The notes under the pieces: generated by a model
The model's input: only the letters and a program-made list of their open reading frames with translations
Told to the model about the DNA's origin: nothing
Databases searched by the model: none
Shown here: positions 57,475-64,000 of the stretch, in pieces
Numbering within the stretch: the stretch's first letter is position 1
Layout of the letters: each line of letters begins with the position of its first letter
Translations under genes and position numbers: made by a program
Assembly: GCF_014650995.1 (NCBI RefSeq)
Contig: NZ_BMWA01000015.1
Span: 124,001-188,000 of the forward strand
DNA length: 64,000 nt
From: Streptomyces viridiviolaceus
GTDB taxonomy: Bacteria > Actinomycetota > Actinomycetes > Streptomycetales > Streptomycetaceae
Direction of reading: 5' to 3'

Positions 57475-58569
57475 CTAGTTCCAGCGCCTCGGCGGGAGGC
57501 CGTTGGCGATCCGGTCGCGGTTGTCGCGGTAGTGGTAGAAGACGCGGTCCTCGATGGGGACCGAACGGAACGTGTCGGGAACGGGGCCTCCCGTGGCGCG
57601 CTCCAGCTTCTTCTTGAGGAAGTACGCCGAGGTGACGCCCAGGTGGGCGATCTCCTCGATCTCCCTGACCATGGACTCGTCGGTCAACGGCTCGTCCGCC
57701 AGCTCCTCGCGGCAGTTCTCGCAGATGCCGCGGTCGATCTTCACCGTGCGTTCGTCCTGGTCGCAGGTGGCGCAGGCCATGATCACGCGGGTCACCTTGG
57801 CACGGGGTTCCGTCTTCTGTGGAGGCATCTTCGACTCCAGTCGTCGGCGGGCGAGTCCGCCCGGGTTGCTGACGGTGGGCGGGAGCCCTTCGGTCAGGGC
57901 TCGGGTGATGTCGTTCGGCGTCGCTCCACGGGACAGCCACTGCTCGGCGAGGGGCGCGAGGGAGCGGCAGTCGCCTTCGGTGAGCGGCATACGGGCGTCG
58001 GCGGCGCGGAGTGCGGTGAGGGCGCGGTACGCGGCACCGACCGACTCGGGACGGGGTTCGGGCTGGATCTTGGGCCGGGGCTCCGGCTCGGGGGCGGCCG
58101 GTACCGGCACGGCGGCGGCCACCATCTCCTCGATCCGGGCCAGGCCCGGCTGGTGGTCCCTGGTCACGTCCTTGCCGTGCCGCTCCCGCGCGAACTGCGC
58201 CCACCACTCCCGTGACCTGCGCGTACGCGACCAGTACGTCCGCGTGACCCACCGCATGGTGCCGTCCTCGACGGTGATGTGCTCCTTGATCCAGCGCAGA
58301 TGGCCGGCCTCGGTGATGCGGGACAGCGACGTACGCATCGCCTGCTGGCCGTAGCGGGGGTGCTCCGCCGCCAGCACCTTGTGGCCCATCGCGTGACCGG
58401 TGTCGAGATGGTCGATGAAGACGGCGACCTCGGCGTCCCGCGGGAGCAGATGTGCGAAGTCCGGGTCCGCGTGCGGGTCTTCGTCACCTGCGGGACGTTT
58501 GCCGTAACCCGTTTTGGCCACGGGGTGGGACGGGGACGGCAGGGCAGGACTAGGGTGGGCGTAAGCCAC
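57475..58569 (-). CDS. Conserved Streptomyces DNA-binding-type protein, unknown role
   Basis: 364 residues. Near the N-terminus is a winged-helix-like region (AEVAVFIDHLDTGHAMGHKVLAAEHPRYGQQAMRTSLSRITEAGHLRWI), then a Pro/Glu-rich linker, a helical block (LAPLAEQWLSRGATPNDITRALTEGLPPTVSNPGGLARRRLESKMP) and a zinc-ribbon-like pair (CATCDQDERTVKIDRGICENCREE). This composition resembles helix-turn-helix/replication-type proteins carried by many Streptomyces, but no function is assigned. A palindrome at 58673-58702 lies upstream. Confidence 0.7.
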   Translation of the reverse strand: MAYAHPSPALPSPSHPVAKTGYGKRPAGDEDPHADPDFAHLLPRDAEVAVFIDHLDTGHAMGHKVLAAEHPRYGQQAMRTSLSRITEAGHLRWIKEHITVEDGTMRWVTRTYWSRTRRSREWWAQFARERHGKDVTRDHQPGLARIEEMVAAAVPVPAAPEPEPRPKIQPEPRPESVGAAYRALTALRAADARMPLTEGDCRSLAPLAEQWLSRGATPNDITRALTEGLPPTVSNPGGLARRRLESKMPPQKTEPRAKVTRVIMACATCDQDERTVKIDRGICENCREELADEPLTDESMVREIEEIAHLGVTSAYFLKKKLERATGGPVPDTFRSVPIEDRVFYHYRDNRDRIANGLPPRRWN

Positions 58570-58672
58570 GGTCGAAGTCTCCGTTCGATCCGTAGGTCAG
58601 GCCCCGGATTGGTGTTGGCGCACCGCCGGGGCCGACTCATTTGCTGGTTTGCCGCGAACCTAGAGCCGCTTT

Positions 58673-58702
58673 ACGTTCCGGCGCAAGCCGATCACGGAAC
58701 GT
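58673..58702. promoter_or_regulatory. Inverted repeat upstream of the 364-aa gene
   Basis: ACGTTCCG (58673-58680) and CGGAACGT (58695-58702), 8-bp arms with a 14-nt spacer, 104 nt before the start of the 364-aa gene and just downstream of the DUF397 gene. Candidate operator. Confidence 0.4.
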
Positions 58703-58803
58703 CACTCTTTCGAGGTAGGACGCCTCAACTCACGTACAGACTTGGTTGGTTGGGAATTTCAACCAGACCAGAAAACCCAGGTGAAGGGCTCGAAGCCCAG
58801 GGC

Positions 58804-58989
58804 TCAAGCCTCGGGCTGAACTGCGGCGATGAACGCCGTCCAGGCGGAGGCCCCGATGCGGAGTTCGGGGCCGGAGGGAGCGGTCTTGGAGTCACGGACG
58901 TGGATGGCGGCGGAGCGCGCGACCTCGACGCAAGCGCCGCCCTCGTTGTCGCTGTAGCTCGACTTGCACCACTTCATCTGGTCGCTCAT
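58804..58989 (-). CDS. DUF397 small protein
   Basis: 61 residues: MKWCKSSYSDNEGGACVEVARSAAIHVRDSKTAPSGPELRIGASAWTAFIAAV, the DUF397 pattern. It overlaps the upstream HTH gene by 4 nt. Such pairs (WhiJ/AbaA-like) occur in dozens of copies in Streptomyces and affect development; the small protein modulates its HTH partner. Confidence 0.92.
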   Translation of the reverse strand: MSDQMKWCKSSYSDNEGGACVEVARSAAIHVRDSKTAPSGPELRIGASAWTAFIAAVQPEA

Positions 58990-59798
58990 GTCTGAGTCAC
59001 CATCCGCTCGATGAGTCGGGCCGACTCGTGGGGGTCGAGAGCCCGCGTGCGGATCATGCTAAGCCGCTCGGTCACGCGGCTGACAATCCCTGGATCGGCC
59101 GAAAGTTCGCTCGCGAACGCGCCCTCCATGAAGGCGAATCGCTCGTGGTCGTGCCCCTCCCCCAGCACCATCGGGCCCATCAGTGCGTCGCTGAAAGCCT
59201 GCTCGAAGGGCAGCACCTGCAACACGACATTGCGCAGCCGGGAGACCTCCAGCAGCCGCTGAAGCTGCTCCTCGTCCACCAACGGACTGCGCAGCACAGC
59301 CTCGTAGAGTACGAAGCTCAGTCCTACCGGCGGCTTGCGTGAGGTGAGGATGGCTTGCCGCTCCATCCGGGCCGCCACCCGCTCCTCCACCGTCTCCTCA
59401 TCCAGCGGCGGGATGCGGTTGTCGATCAGCGCCCGTGCATACGCCTGCGTCTGCAACAGTCCGGGAATCAGAGCGACTTCGTACCACCAGAGACTGGTCG
59501 CCTCCCGCTCCCGCTCGATGAAGTCCACCGCCCGCGCGGAGTACCGCTCCCTTCGCACGTACTCCTTCGCCGCGCTCAACATCCCCTGCGCGCCGCACAG
59601 TTCGTCCGCCACGTCCAGCACCCTGGGCGTTGGCATGCGTACGCCGCGCTCCATCGACGCGATGGTCTCGGGGGCGTAGTTGGCGGCGGCGGCCAGGGCC
59701 TCGCGGCTGACGTTGGCCAGGGTGCGCCAGCGTTTGAGCTGGTTGCCGCTGTAGCACCAGGCCGCGGGGGGCTGGGAGTTGTTGTTCGGGACCGGCAC
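58986..59798 (-). CDS. HTH regulator with DUF5753 domain
   Basis: 270 residues. N-terminal XRE-type HTH (GNQLKRWRTLANVSREALAAAANYAPETIASMERGVRMPTPRVLDVADEL) and C-terminal DUF5753 (WWYEVALIPGLLQTQAYARALI through RLSMIRTRALDPHES). I prefer GTG 59798 because GGAGG lies at the right distance; GTG 59807 overlaps it. It forms a translationally coupled pair with DUF397. Confidence 0.9.
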   Translation of the reverse strand: MPVPNNNSQPPAAWCYSGNQLKRWRTLANVSREALAAAANYAPETIASMERGVRMPTPRVLDVADELCGAQGMLSAAKEYVRRERYSARAVDFIEREREATSLWWYEVALIPGLLQTQAYARALIDNRIPPLDEETVEERVAARMERQAILTSRKPPVGLSFVLYEAVLRSPLVDEEQLQRLLEVSRLRNVVLQVLPFEQAFSDALMGPMVLGEGHDHERFAFMEGAFASELSADPGIVSRVTERLSMIRTRALDPHESARLIERMVTQT

Positions 59799-59882
59799 AG
59801 CGCGCACCTCCGACTACCTCGGTTCACTACCGAGCGTAGCCTCGATGACACCTCCGCGTGACCATGTCGGCACGAACAGCGA

Positions 59883-60542
59883 CTACTTGACCGGGCGCAG
59901 CCCCAGCGGCCCCGCGATCTCCCGTGCCATCACGCGGCCGGCCTCCGCTTCCAGCACCTCGTCACCGAGATCCTGGTCGGTGTCGAGGCCGTCCAGTTCC
60001 TCCAGGGGCTGGTTCAGGCGGACGTGTGCGACGACCGACTGGAGCGCGCGGAGCGTCGCCGAGGCCGTGGAGCCCCAGTTGGAGAAGTAGGAGAACTGCC
60101 ACCACCACAGGGCCTCCGTGGTGCGGCCCGCGCGGTAGTGGACCATGCCGTGGCGCAGGTCGGTGATGACGTCGGTGAGGTCGTCGGAGATACGGGCCGG
60201 GACAGGGGCTTTCCGGGGCTCGTAGGGGTCGAAGACCTCCGAGTAGACGTCGATCGGGTCGAGGAGGCGGGCGAGGTTCTCGCGGAGCTGGTCCACGTCC
60301 TGCTCCGGGCCCGGGTCGGGCTCGTAGCGCTCGTCCGGGACGATGTCCTCGTGGGCCCCGAGGCGTCCGCCGGCCAGGAGCAGCTGGGAGACCTCCAGGA
60401 GGAGGAAGGGGACCGCCGAGTCCGGCTCGTCGCCCTTCGCGACCTCCGTGACGGCGACCAGGAAGCTCTCGATCTGGTCCGCGATCTGGACCGCGAAGTC
60501 GTCGGGGTTCTGGTGGGTCGCGTGCAGCGTGGCGTCAGACAT
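59883..60542 (-). CDS. DUF5063-family protein
   Basis: 219 residues, helical: DFAVQIADQIESFLVAVTEVAKGDEP, LLLEVSQLLLAGGRLGAHED, VHYRAGRTTEALWWWQFSYFSNWGSTASATLRALQSVVAHVRLNQPLE. This matches DUF5063, regularly located next to recR in actinobacteria. Function unknown. It overlaps recR by 8 nt. Confidence 0.85.
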   Translation of the reverse strand: MSDATLHATHQNPDDFAVQIADQIESFLVAVTEVAKGDEPDSAVPFLLLEVSQLLLAGGRLGAHEDIVPDERYEPDPGPEQDVDQLRENLARLLDPIDVYSEVFDPYEPRKAPVPARISDDLTDVITDLRHGMVHYRAGRTTEALWWWQFSYFSNWGSTASATLRALQSVVAHVRLNQPLEELDGLDTDQDLGDEVLEAEAGRVMAREIAGPLGLRPVK

Positions 60543-61134
60543 CTAGGAGTCGTCTCCCCTCGAAGGCACGGCCGAGGGTCACCTCGTCCGCGTACTCCAG
60601 GTCGCCGCCCACTGGGAGGCCGCTGGCCAGGCGGGTGACCTTGAGGCCCATGGGCTTGATCATGCGGGCGAGGTACGTGGCCGTGGCCTCGCCCTCCAGA
60701 TTCGGGTCCGTGGCCAGGATCAGCTCCGTGACCGTGCCGTCCGCCAGGCGGGCGAGCAGTTCACGGATGCGGAGGTCGTCGGGGCCGACTCCGTCGATCG
60801 GGCTGATCGCGCCGCCGAGCACGTGGTACCGGCCGCGGAACTCACGGGTGCGCTCGATGGCGACGACGTCCTTCGGTTCCTCCACGACGCAGACGACCGA
60901 CGGGTCGCGGCGCGTGTCGCGGCAGATGTTGCACTGCTCCTCCTGCGCGACGTTGCCACAGGTCACGCAGAAGCGGACCTTGGCCTTCACTTCCATGAGG
61001 GCCTGGGCGAGGCGCCGCACGTCGGTCGGTTCCGCCTGGAGGATGTGGAAGGCGATCCGCTGCGCGCTCTTGGGACCGACGCCGGGCAGTCGCCCGAGTT
61101 CGTCGATGAGGTCCTGGACCACGCCTTCGTACAA
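60535..61134 (-). CDS. recR: Recombination protein RecR
   Basis: 199 residues: HhH near the N-terminus (LGRLPGVGPKSAQRIAF), C4 zinc finger (CVTCGNVAQEEQCNICRD), then a Toprim domain (VVCVVEEPKDVVAIERTREF, LILATDPNLEGEATA) and Walker-like C-terminus. It acts with RecF/RecO in gap repair. The start is TTG 61134 with GGAAGG upstream, giving the family's usual MYEGVVQDLIDELG N-terminus. It forms an operon with ybaB (59-nt gap) and DUF5063. Confidence 0.95.
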   Translation of the reverse strand: MYEGVVQDLIDELGRLPGVGPKSAQRIAFHILQAEPTDVRRLAQALMEVKAKVRFCVTCGNVAQEEQCNICRDTRRDPSVVCVVEEPKDVVAIERTREFRGRYHVLGGAISPIDGVGPDDLRIRELLARLADGTVTELILATDPNLEGEATATYLARMIKPMGLKVTRLASGLPVGGDLEYADEVTLGRAFEGRRLLDV

Positions 61135-61193
61135 CGGACTGCCGTCCTTCCTGAGGTTCCTGTGCTACGTACGGTAGAGGGCTTCGGCCCGTC

Positions 61194-61538
61194 TTAGAAA
61201 GGCAGACCGGGGATGCCGCTGCCGCCGCCCAGACCCTGGGCGAGCGGACCGAGCTTCTGCTGCTGGAGCGTCTGCGCGTTCTCGTTGGCGGCCTGTACGG
61301 CCGCGACGATCAGGTCGGCGAGGGTCTCGGTGTCCTCCGGGTCCACCGCCTTCGGGTCGATCACGAGACCGCGCAGCTCGCCGGAGCCGGTGACGGTGGC
61401 CTTCACCAGGCCGCCGCCCGCCTGCCCGTCGACCTCGGTCTGCGCCAGTTCCTCCTGGGCGCGCTGGAGGTCCTGCTGCATCTTCTGGGCCTGCTGGAGC
61501 AGCTGCTGCATGTTGGGCTGGCCACCACCGGGGATCAC
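61194..61538 (-). CDS. YbaB/EbfC nucleoid-associated protein
   Basis: 114 residues: QPNMQQLLQQAQKMQQDLQRAQEELAQTEVDGQAGGGLVKATVTGSGELRGLVIDPKAVDPEDTETLADLIVAAVQAANENAQ, the whole YbaB fold with a Gly-rich tail. A small DNA-binding dimer conserved next to recR. GTG 61538 start. Confidence 0.94.
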   Translation of the reverse strand: MIPGGGQPNMQQLLQQAQKMQQDLQRAQEELAQTEVDGQAGGGLVKATVTGSGELRGLVIDPKAVDPEDTETLADLIVAAVQAANENAQTLQQQKLGPLAQGLGGGSGIPGLPF

Positions 61539-61623
61539 GTTCAGCTCCTATCGCTGCGGGTTTTTCCCGTTCGGCACGAGCCTACGTGGTCCGAGCGGCC
61601 CTCGCTCCAGCACTCTTTCGAGT

Positions 61624-61639
61624 GACTCACTGGTGAGTC
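61624..61639. promoter_or_regulatory. Inverted repeat upstream of ybaB-recR
   Basis: GACTCAC-TG-GTGAGTC, 7-bp arms, 85 nt before the ybaB start. Candidate operator in the 294-nt divergent region 61539-61832, which otherwise holds only a short direct repeat TGTCATCAG (twice, near 61739-61757). Confidence 0.4.
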
Positions 61640-61832
61640 GTATACCTGACCAAGGCCCCCTTCCGGGCGGAAAAGAGGCCAAACCCGGGGCTTGGCCACC
61701 CATTGGGAGGTAGGAAGGGGCGACACGTCCGCCTCAGGTGTCATCAGCTGTCATCAGGGGCCACTTGTACGCTACGAGATCGTCACGCACCGTGTTCATC
61801 CGCGAGCAGTCGTGATCAGTAGGGAGTGCCGG

Positions 61833-62585
61833 GTGGGTCAGCCGGAGATGCAGCCCGAGGGACCGCCGCAGGACGGGCGGGGCGGCGAGGGGGCGGCCGG
61901 ACGGCGGCCGGGCGACCTGACCGGGCGGGCGTTTCCGCTCGGCGACTGGGGGATGCCCGCCGAGCGCCTGGACGAGCTGTACCGGTGGGTGGAGCGGGGG
62001 GCGCTGGACACGGCGGCCTGGTATCTCGCGGACCGGGCGGGCAAGCGGCGGGGGGCGCGGTTGCTGCGCGGCGGGGCCGCGACGGGGGCGGTCGCCGGGG
62101 CCGCGCTGCCGCTGCTGGACATGACGGGGGCCGTGGGCGGCGCGGCGCCCTGGGGGTATCTGGCGCTGCTGCTCGGGGTGGCGTGCGTGGCCGCGGACCG
62201 GTACTTCGGGGTCACGTCCGGCTGGATAAGGGACGTGGCCACCGCGCAGGCGGTGCAGCGGCGGCTCCAGGCCCTGCAGTTCGACTGGGCGGCGGAGAGC
62301 GCGCGGGAGGTGCTGGGGCCGGCGGAGGGGACGGCTGCCGAGGCGGCCGAGCGGTGTCTGCTGGTGCTGCGGCGGTTCTCGGAGGACGTGACGGAGCTGG
62401 TGCGGGCGGAGACGGCGGACTGGATGGTGGGGTTCCGCAGCGGGCCCGCTCCGCTGGGGATGCAGTCGGTGGTGGGCGGTGGGGCGCGGGCGTCGGAGGT
62501 GGGGGTGGCGCAGGGGCGGTTCGCGGTGCCGCCGGGGGGTGCGCGGCCGAACATGCCTCGGCAGCGGCCGCCGGAGCCGCGGTGA
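61833..62585 (+). CDS. SLATT-domain membrane protein
   Basis: 250 residues from GTG 61833 with AGGGAG upstream. RLDELYRWVERGALDTAAWYLADRAGKRRGARLLRGGAA, two membrane segments (about 78-98 and 103-122), and DRYFGVTSGWIRDVATAQAVQRRLQALQFDWA match the SLATT arrangement. SLATT proteins were proposed to be membrane-perturbing effectors near nucleotide-sensing systems; no such partner is next to this one. The C-terminus is Gly/Pro-rich. Confidence 0.75.
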   Translation: MGQPEMQPEGPPQDGRGGEGAAGRRPGDLTGRAFPLGDWGMPAERLDELYRWVERGALDTAAWYLADRAGKRRGARLLRGGAATGAVAGAALPLLDMTGAVGGAAPWGYLALLLGVACVAADRYFGVTSGWIRDVATAQAVQRRLQALQFDWAAESAREVLGPAEGTAAEAAERCLLVLRRFSEDVTELVRAETADWMVGFRSGPAPLGMQSVVGGGARASEVGVAQGRFAVPPGGARPNMPRQRPPEPR

Positions 62586-62799
62586 CCTCCGGCGGTGCGG
62601 TGGCTTCCGGCGGTGCGGTGGCTTCCTGCGGTGCGGTGAGGGGTGGGTGCGCTGGGCCGGCGTGCTGCTGGTGAACCGGCGTGAGTGCGGCACCGGCCGT
62701 CCGGCGTTTGCCGGGTGCCCGGCGTGGGGGCGGGCCGGGGGTGGGTCGCGCGGCCCGGCGCTGACGGGGTGCCGCTGCGCCCACCCGTGCCGCCCCAGC
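62586..62799. other. Non-coding GC-rich stretch before the 89-bp repeats
   Basis: 214 nt, very rich in G and C, starting with short repeats of GGCGGTGCGGTGGCTTCC type. No gene or start signal is convincing. It leads into the tandem duplication. Confidence 0.4.
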
Positions 62800-62977
62800 G
62801 GCACGACTGCCCGCAGCTACGACGGTGCGGTGGCGCGACTGCCCGCAGCCACGGCGGGTGCGGCGGCGCGGGCGACCGCAGGTACGGCGGCACGACTGCC
62901 CGCAGCTACGACGGTGCGGCGGCGCGACTGCCCGCAGCCACGGCGGGTGCGGCGGCGCGGGCGACCGCAGGTACGGC
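62800..62977. repeat. 89-bp tandem duplication, 88/89 identical
   Basis: Copy 1 62800-62888 and copy 2 62889-62977 differ only at 62831 (T) and 62920 (C). The unit itself is built from related blocks (CGACTGCCCGCAGCTACG, CGACTGCCCGCAGCCACG, GCGACCGCAGGTACGG). The copies are followed by GGGTGCGGT repeats running up to the stop of the last gene. Confidence 0.9.
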
Positions 62978-63003
62978 GGGTGCGGTGGGTGCGGTGGGTG
63001 CGG

Positions 63004-64000
63004 TTACTCCCGGGTGTACGTCAGGCTTTCGCCGTTGGTGGTGTTCACGCGTTCCAGGGTGCCGTTCGGCAGGAGGGTGACCCGGGTGGGTTCGCCGGGG
63101 GTGCAGGAGGAGGCCGGGCCCACGGTCACGGTCGAGGGGCCGATGCTCAGCGGGCCGTCGGTGCCCGGGTCGGCGGTCAGGTCGGCCTCGAACACGCAGT
63201 GGTAGGTGCCGTTGCCCGCGGGGCCGTCGGCCACGAGGGACAGGACCGTGTCGCCGACCTCGCCCTGCTGGATGGTCAGCCGCCGGCTGTGCACGCCGGA
63301 GGCGTTGTCGATGGTCGTGGTCCAGGTGCCCAGGAAGCCGGTCGGGATCGTACCGGCGTCCGGCGTCGGGGTGGTCGGCTCCTGCGACGTCGACGGCGTG
63401 GTCGGATCGGGCGAGTCGGAGCCGGGCGTCGAGGACGCGACCGTCGTGGTCGGGGTGCCGGTGGGGCCGCCGTCGGCCCCGTCGTCCTTGCCCCCGCTCA
63501 TCAGCGCGTAGACCGAGCCGCCGGCGGCGAGCGCGACGACCAGGGCGACCAGGACCAGCAGCGCGGTCGAGCGCCCTCTTCGCTGTGGTTCCGCCGGGGG
63601 CCCGTAGGGCGGGGTCGGGCCGAGGCCGCCGTACGGGTGGTACGGCGGGGTGCTGCCCGGCGCTCCCGGTGCCGGTCCCCAGGCTCCGGCACCGGGGTGC
63701 TGCGGGTGGCCGTGGGCGGCGGGCCGGGGGTGCGGCTGCGGATGGCCGTACGCGGGGTGCGTGGGCGGGGGCGTCGGGGGGCCCTGGCCGGCGACCAGCG
63801 TGGGGAGGTGGTTGAGCGGGGCACCGGCGCCCGGCTGTCCCGGTGGCGGTGGGCCCGCCGTCGCGCCCGGTTCCCGGCCGTCCGGTGCCGGGTCCTGGCC
63901 CGGGTCGGCGTTCGGCGGCGGCGCGGAGTCGTCGGCCGCGGGTGCGTGCTCCGGCGGGGCGGCGGGGGCCTGTCCCACCGGATTCTGCGGGTTCTCCGTG
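63004..64000 (-). CDS. C-terminal part of a Pro-rich membrane protein, possibly a Ser/Thr protein kinase
   Basis: Open at the right window edge, so the N-terminus is missing; 331 residues are visible. Order: a Pro/Ala/Gly/His-rich cytoplasmic stretch (many PP and YGHPQPHP-type blocks), basic RRGRST, one membrane segment (ALLVLVALVVALAAGGSVYALM), a Thr/Ser/Pro-rich extracellular linker, and a small beta-rich domain (TGFLGTWTTTIDNASGVHSRRLTIQQGEVGDTVLSLVADGPAGNGTYHCVFEADL). This tail is common in Streptomyces Ser/Thr kinases, and I recall kinase genes beside recR-ybaB in Streptomyces, but the kinase domain itself is not in view. Confidence 0.6.
   Translation of the reverse strand, partial: TENPQNPVGQAPAAPPEHAPAADDSAPPPNADPGQDPAPDGREPGATAGPPPPGQPGAGAPLNHLPTLVAGQGPPTPPPTHPAYGHPQPHPRPAAHGHPQHPGAGAWGPAPGAPGSTPPYHPYGGLGPTPPYGPPAEPQRRGRSTALLVLVALVVALAAGGSVYALMSGGKDDGADGGPTGTPTTTVASSTPGSDSPDPTTPSTSQEPTTPTPDAGTIPTGFLGTWTTTIDNASGVHSRRLTIQQGEVGDTVLSLVADGPAGNGTYHCVFEADLTADPGTDGPLSIGPSTVTVGPASSCTPGEPTRVTLLPNGTLERVNTTNGESLTYTRE

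Overview
The window is a high-GC actinobacterial chromosome segment, almost certainly Streptomyces. Evidence: codon third positions are nearly all G or C, GTG and TTG starts are common, and the genes include wblA, DUF397/helix-turn-helix pairs, SCO3933- and SCO2400-type families and a Streptomyces-type integrative element. From memory, the gene order around acs, nhaA, crp, the paired ArsA-like ATPases, wblA and the class A penicillin-binding protein, and later ask-asd, recR and ybaB, matches a core region of Streptomyces chromosomes.

Layout. 1-9.2 kb: polysaccharide-deacetylase-like lipoprotein (cut by the window edge), SulP transporter fused to carbonic anhydrase, acetyl-CoA synthetase, NhaA antiporter, holin-like membrane protein, epoxide-hydrolase-like enzyme. 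9.2-20 kb: MarP-like membrane protease, two Nudix hydrolases, endonuclease III with a histone-H1-like tail, Crp, metallo-hydrolase, second epoxide hydrolase, RidA, two ArsA-like ATPases, WblA. 20-25.3 kb: class A PBP, YqeY-like protein, metallophosphoesterase, Pr6Pr membrane protein, tRNA-Pro(CGG).

25.35-37.59 kb is an integrated actinomycete integrative and conjugative element (AICE) of the pSAM2 type, bounded by a 45-bp direct repeat made from the 3' part of tRNA-Pro. It has int, xis, a rolling-circle rep, spread proteins, an FtsK-like transfer ATPase, an SCO3933-type regulator, an XRE regulator read divergently, and a Nudix/HD pair. Unusual parts are a GGDEF protein, a 166-nt imperfect palindrome, a low-GC two-gene cargo (PIN-like nuclease plus an unknown protein) carrying TTA codons, and two large hairpin repeats in the leader of that cargo. 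The cargo is the best candidate for an undescribed system.

37.6-51 kb: secreted ricin-type lectin, PhnB-like protein, zinc-ribbon membrane protein, DUF2975/HTH pair, secreted propeller-like protein, PucR-type regulator, flotillin operon, RCK/two-TM ion-channel-like protein and S9 peptidase. The promoter regions of the propeller/PucR pair and of the flotillin/channel pair share an 18-bp sequence. 51-64 kb: SURF1-like protein, ECF sigma factor with a membrane partner, asd-lysC operon (with an internal start for the aspartokinase beta subunit), Uma2 nuclease-like protein, HTH/DUF397 pair, DUF5063-recR, ybaB, SLATT protein, an 89-bp tandem duplication, and the C-terminal part of a Pro-rich membrane protein that runs off the window.
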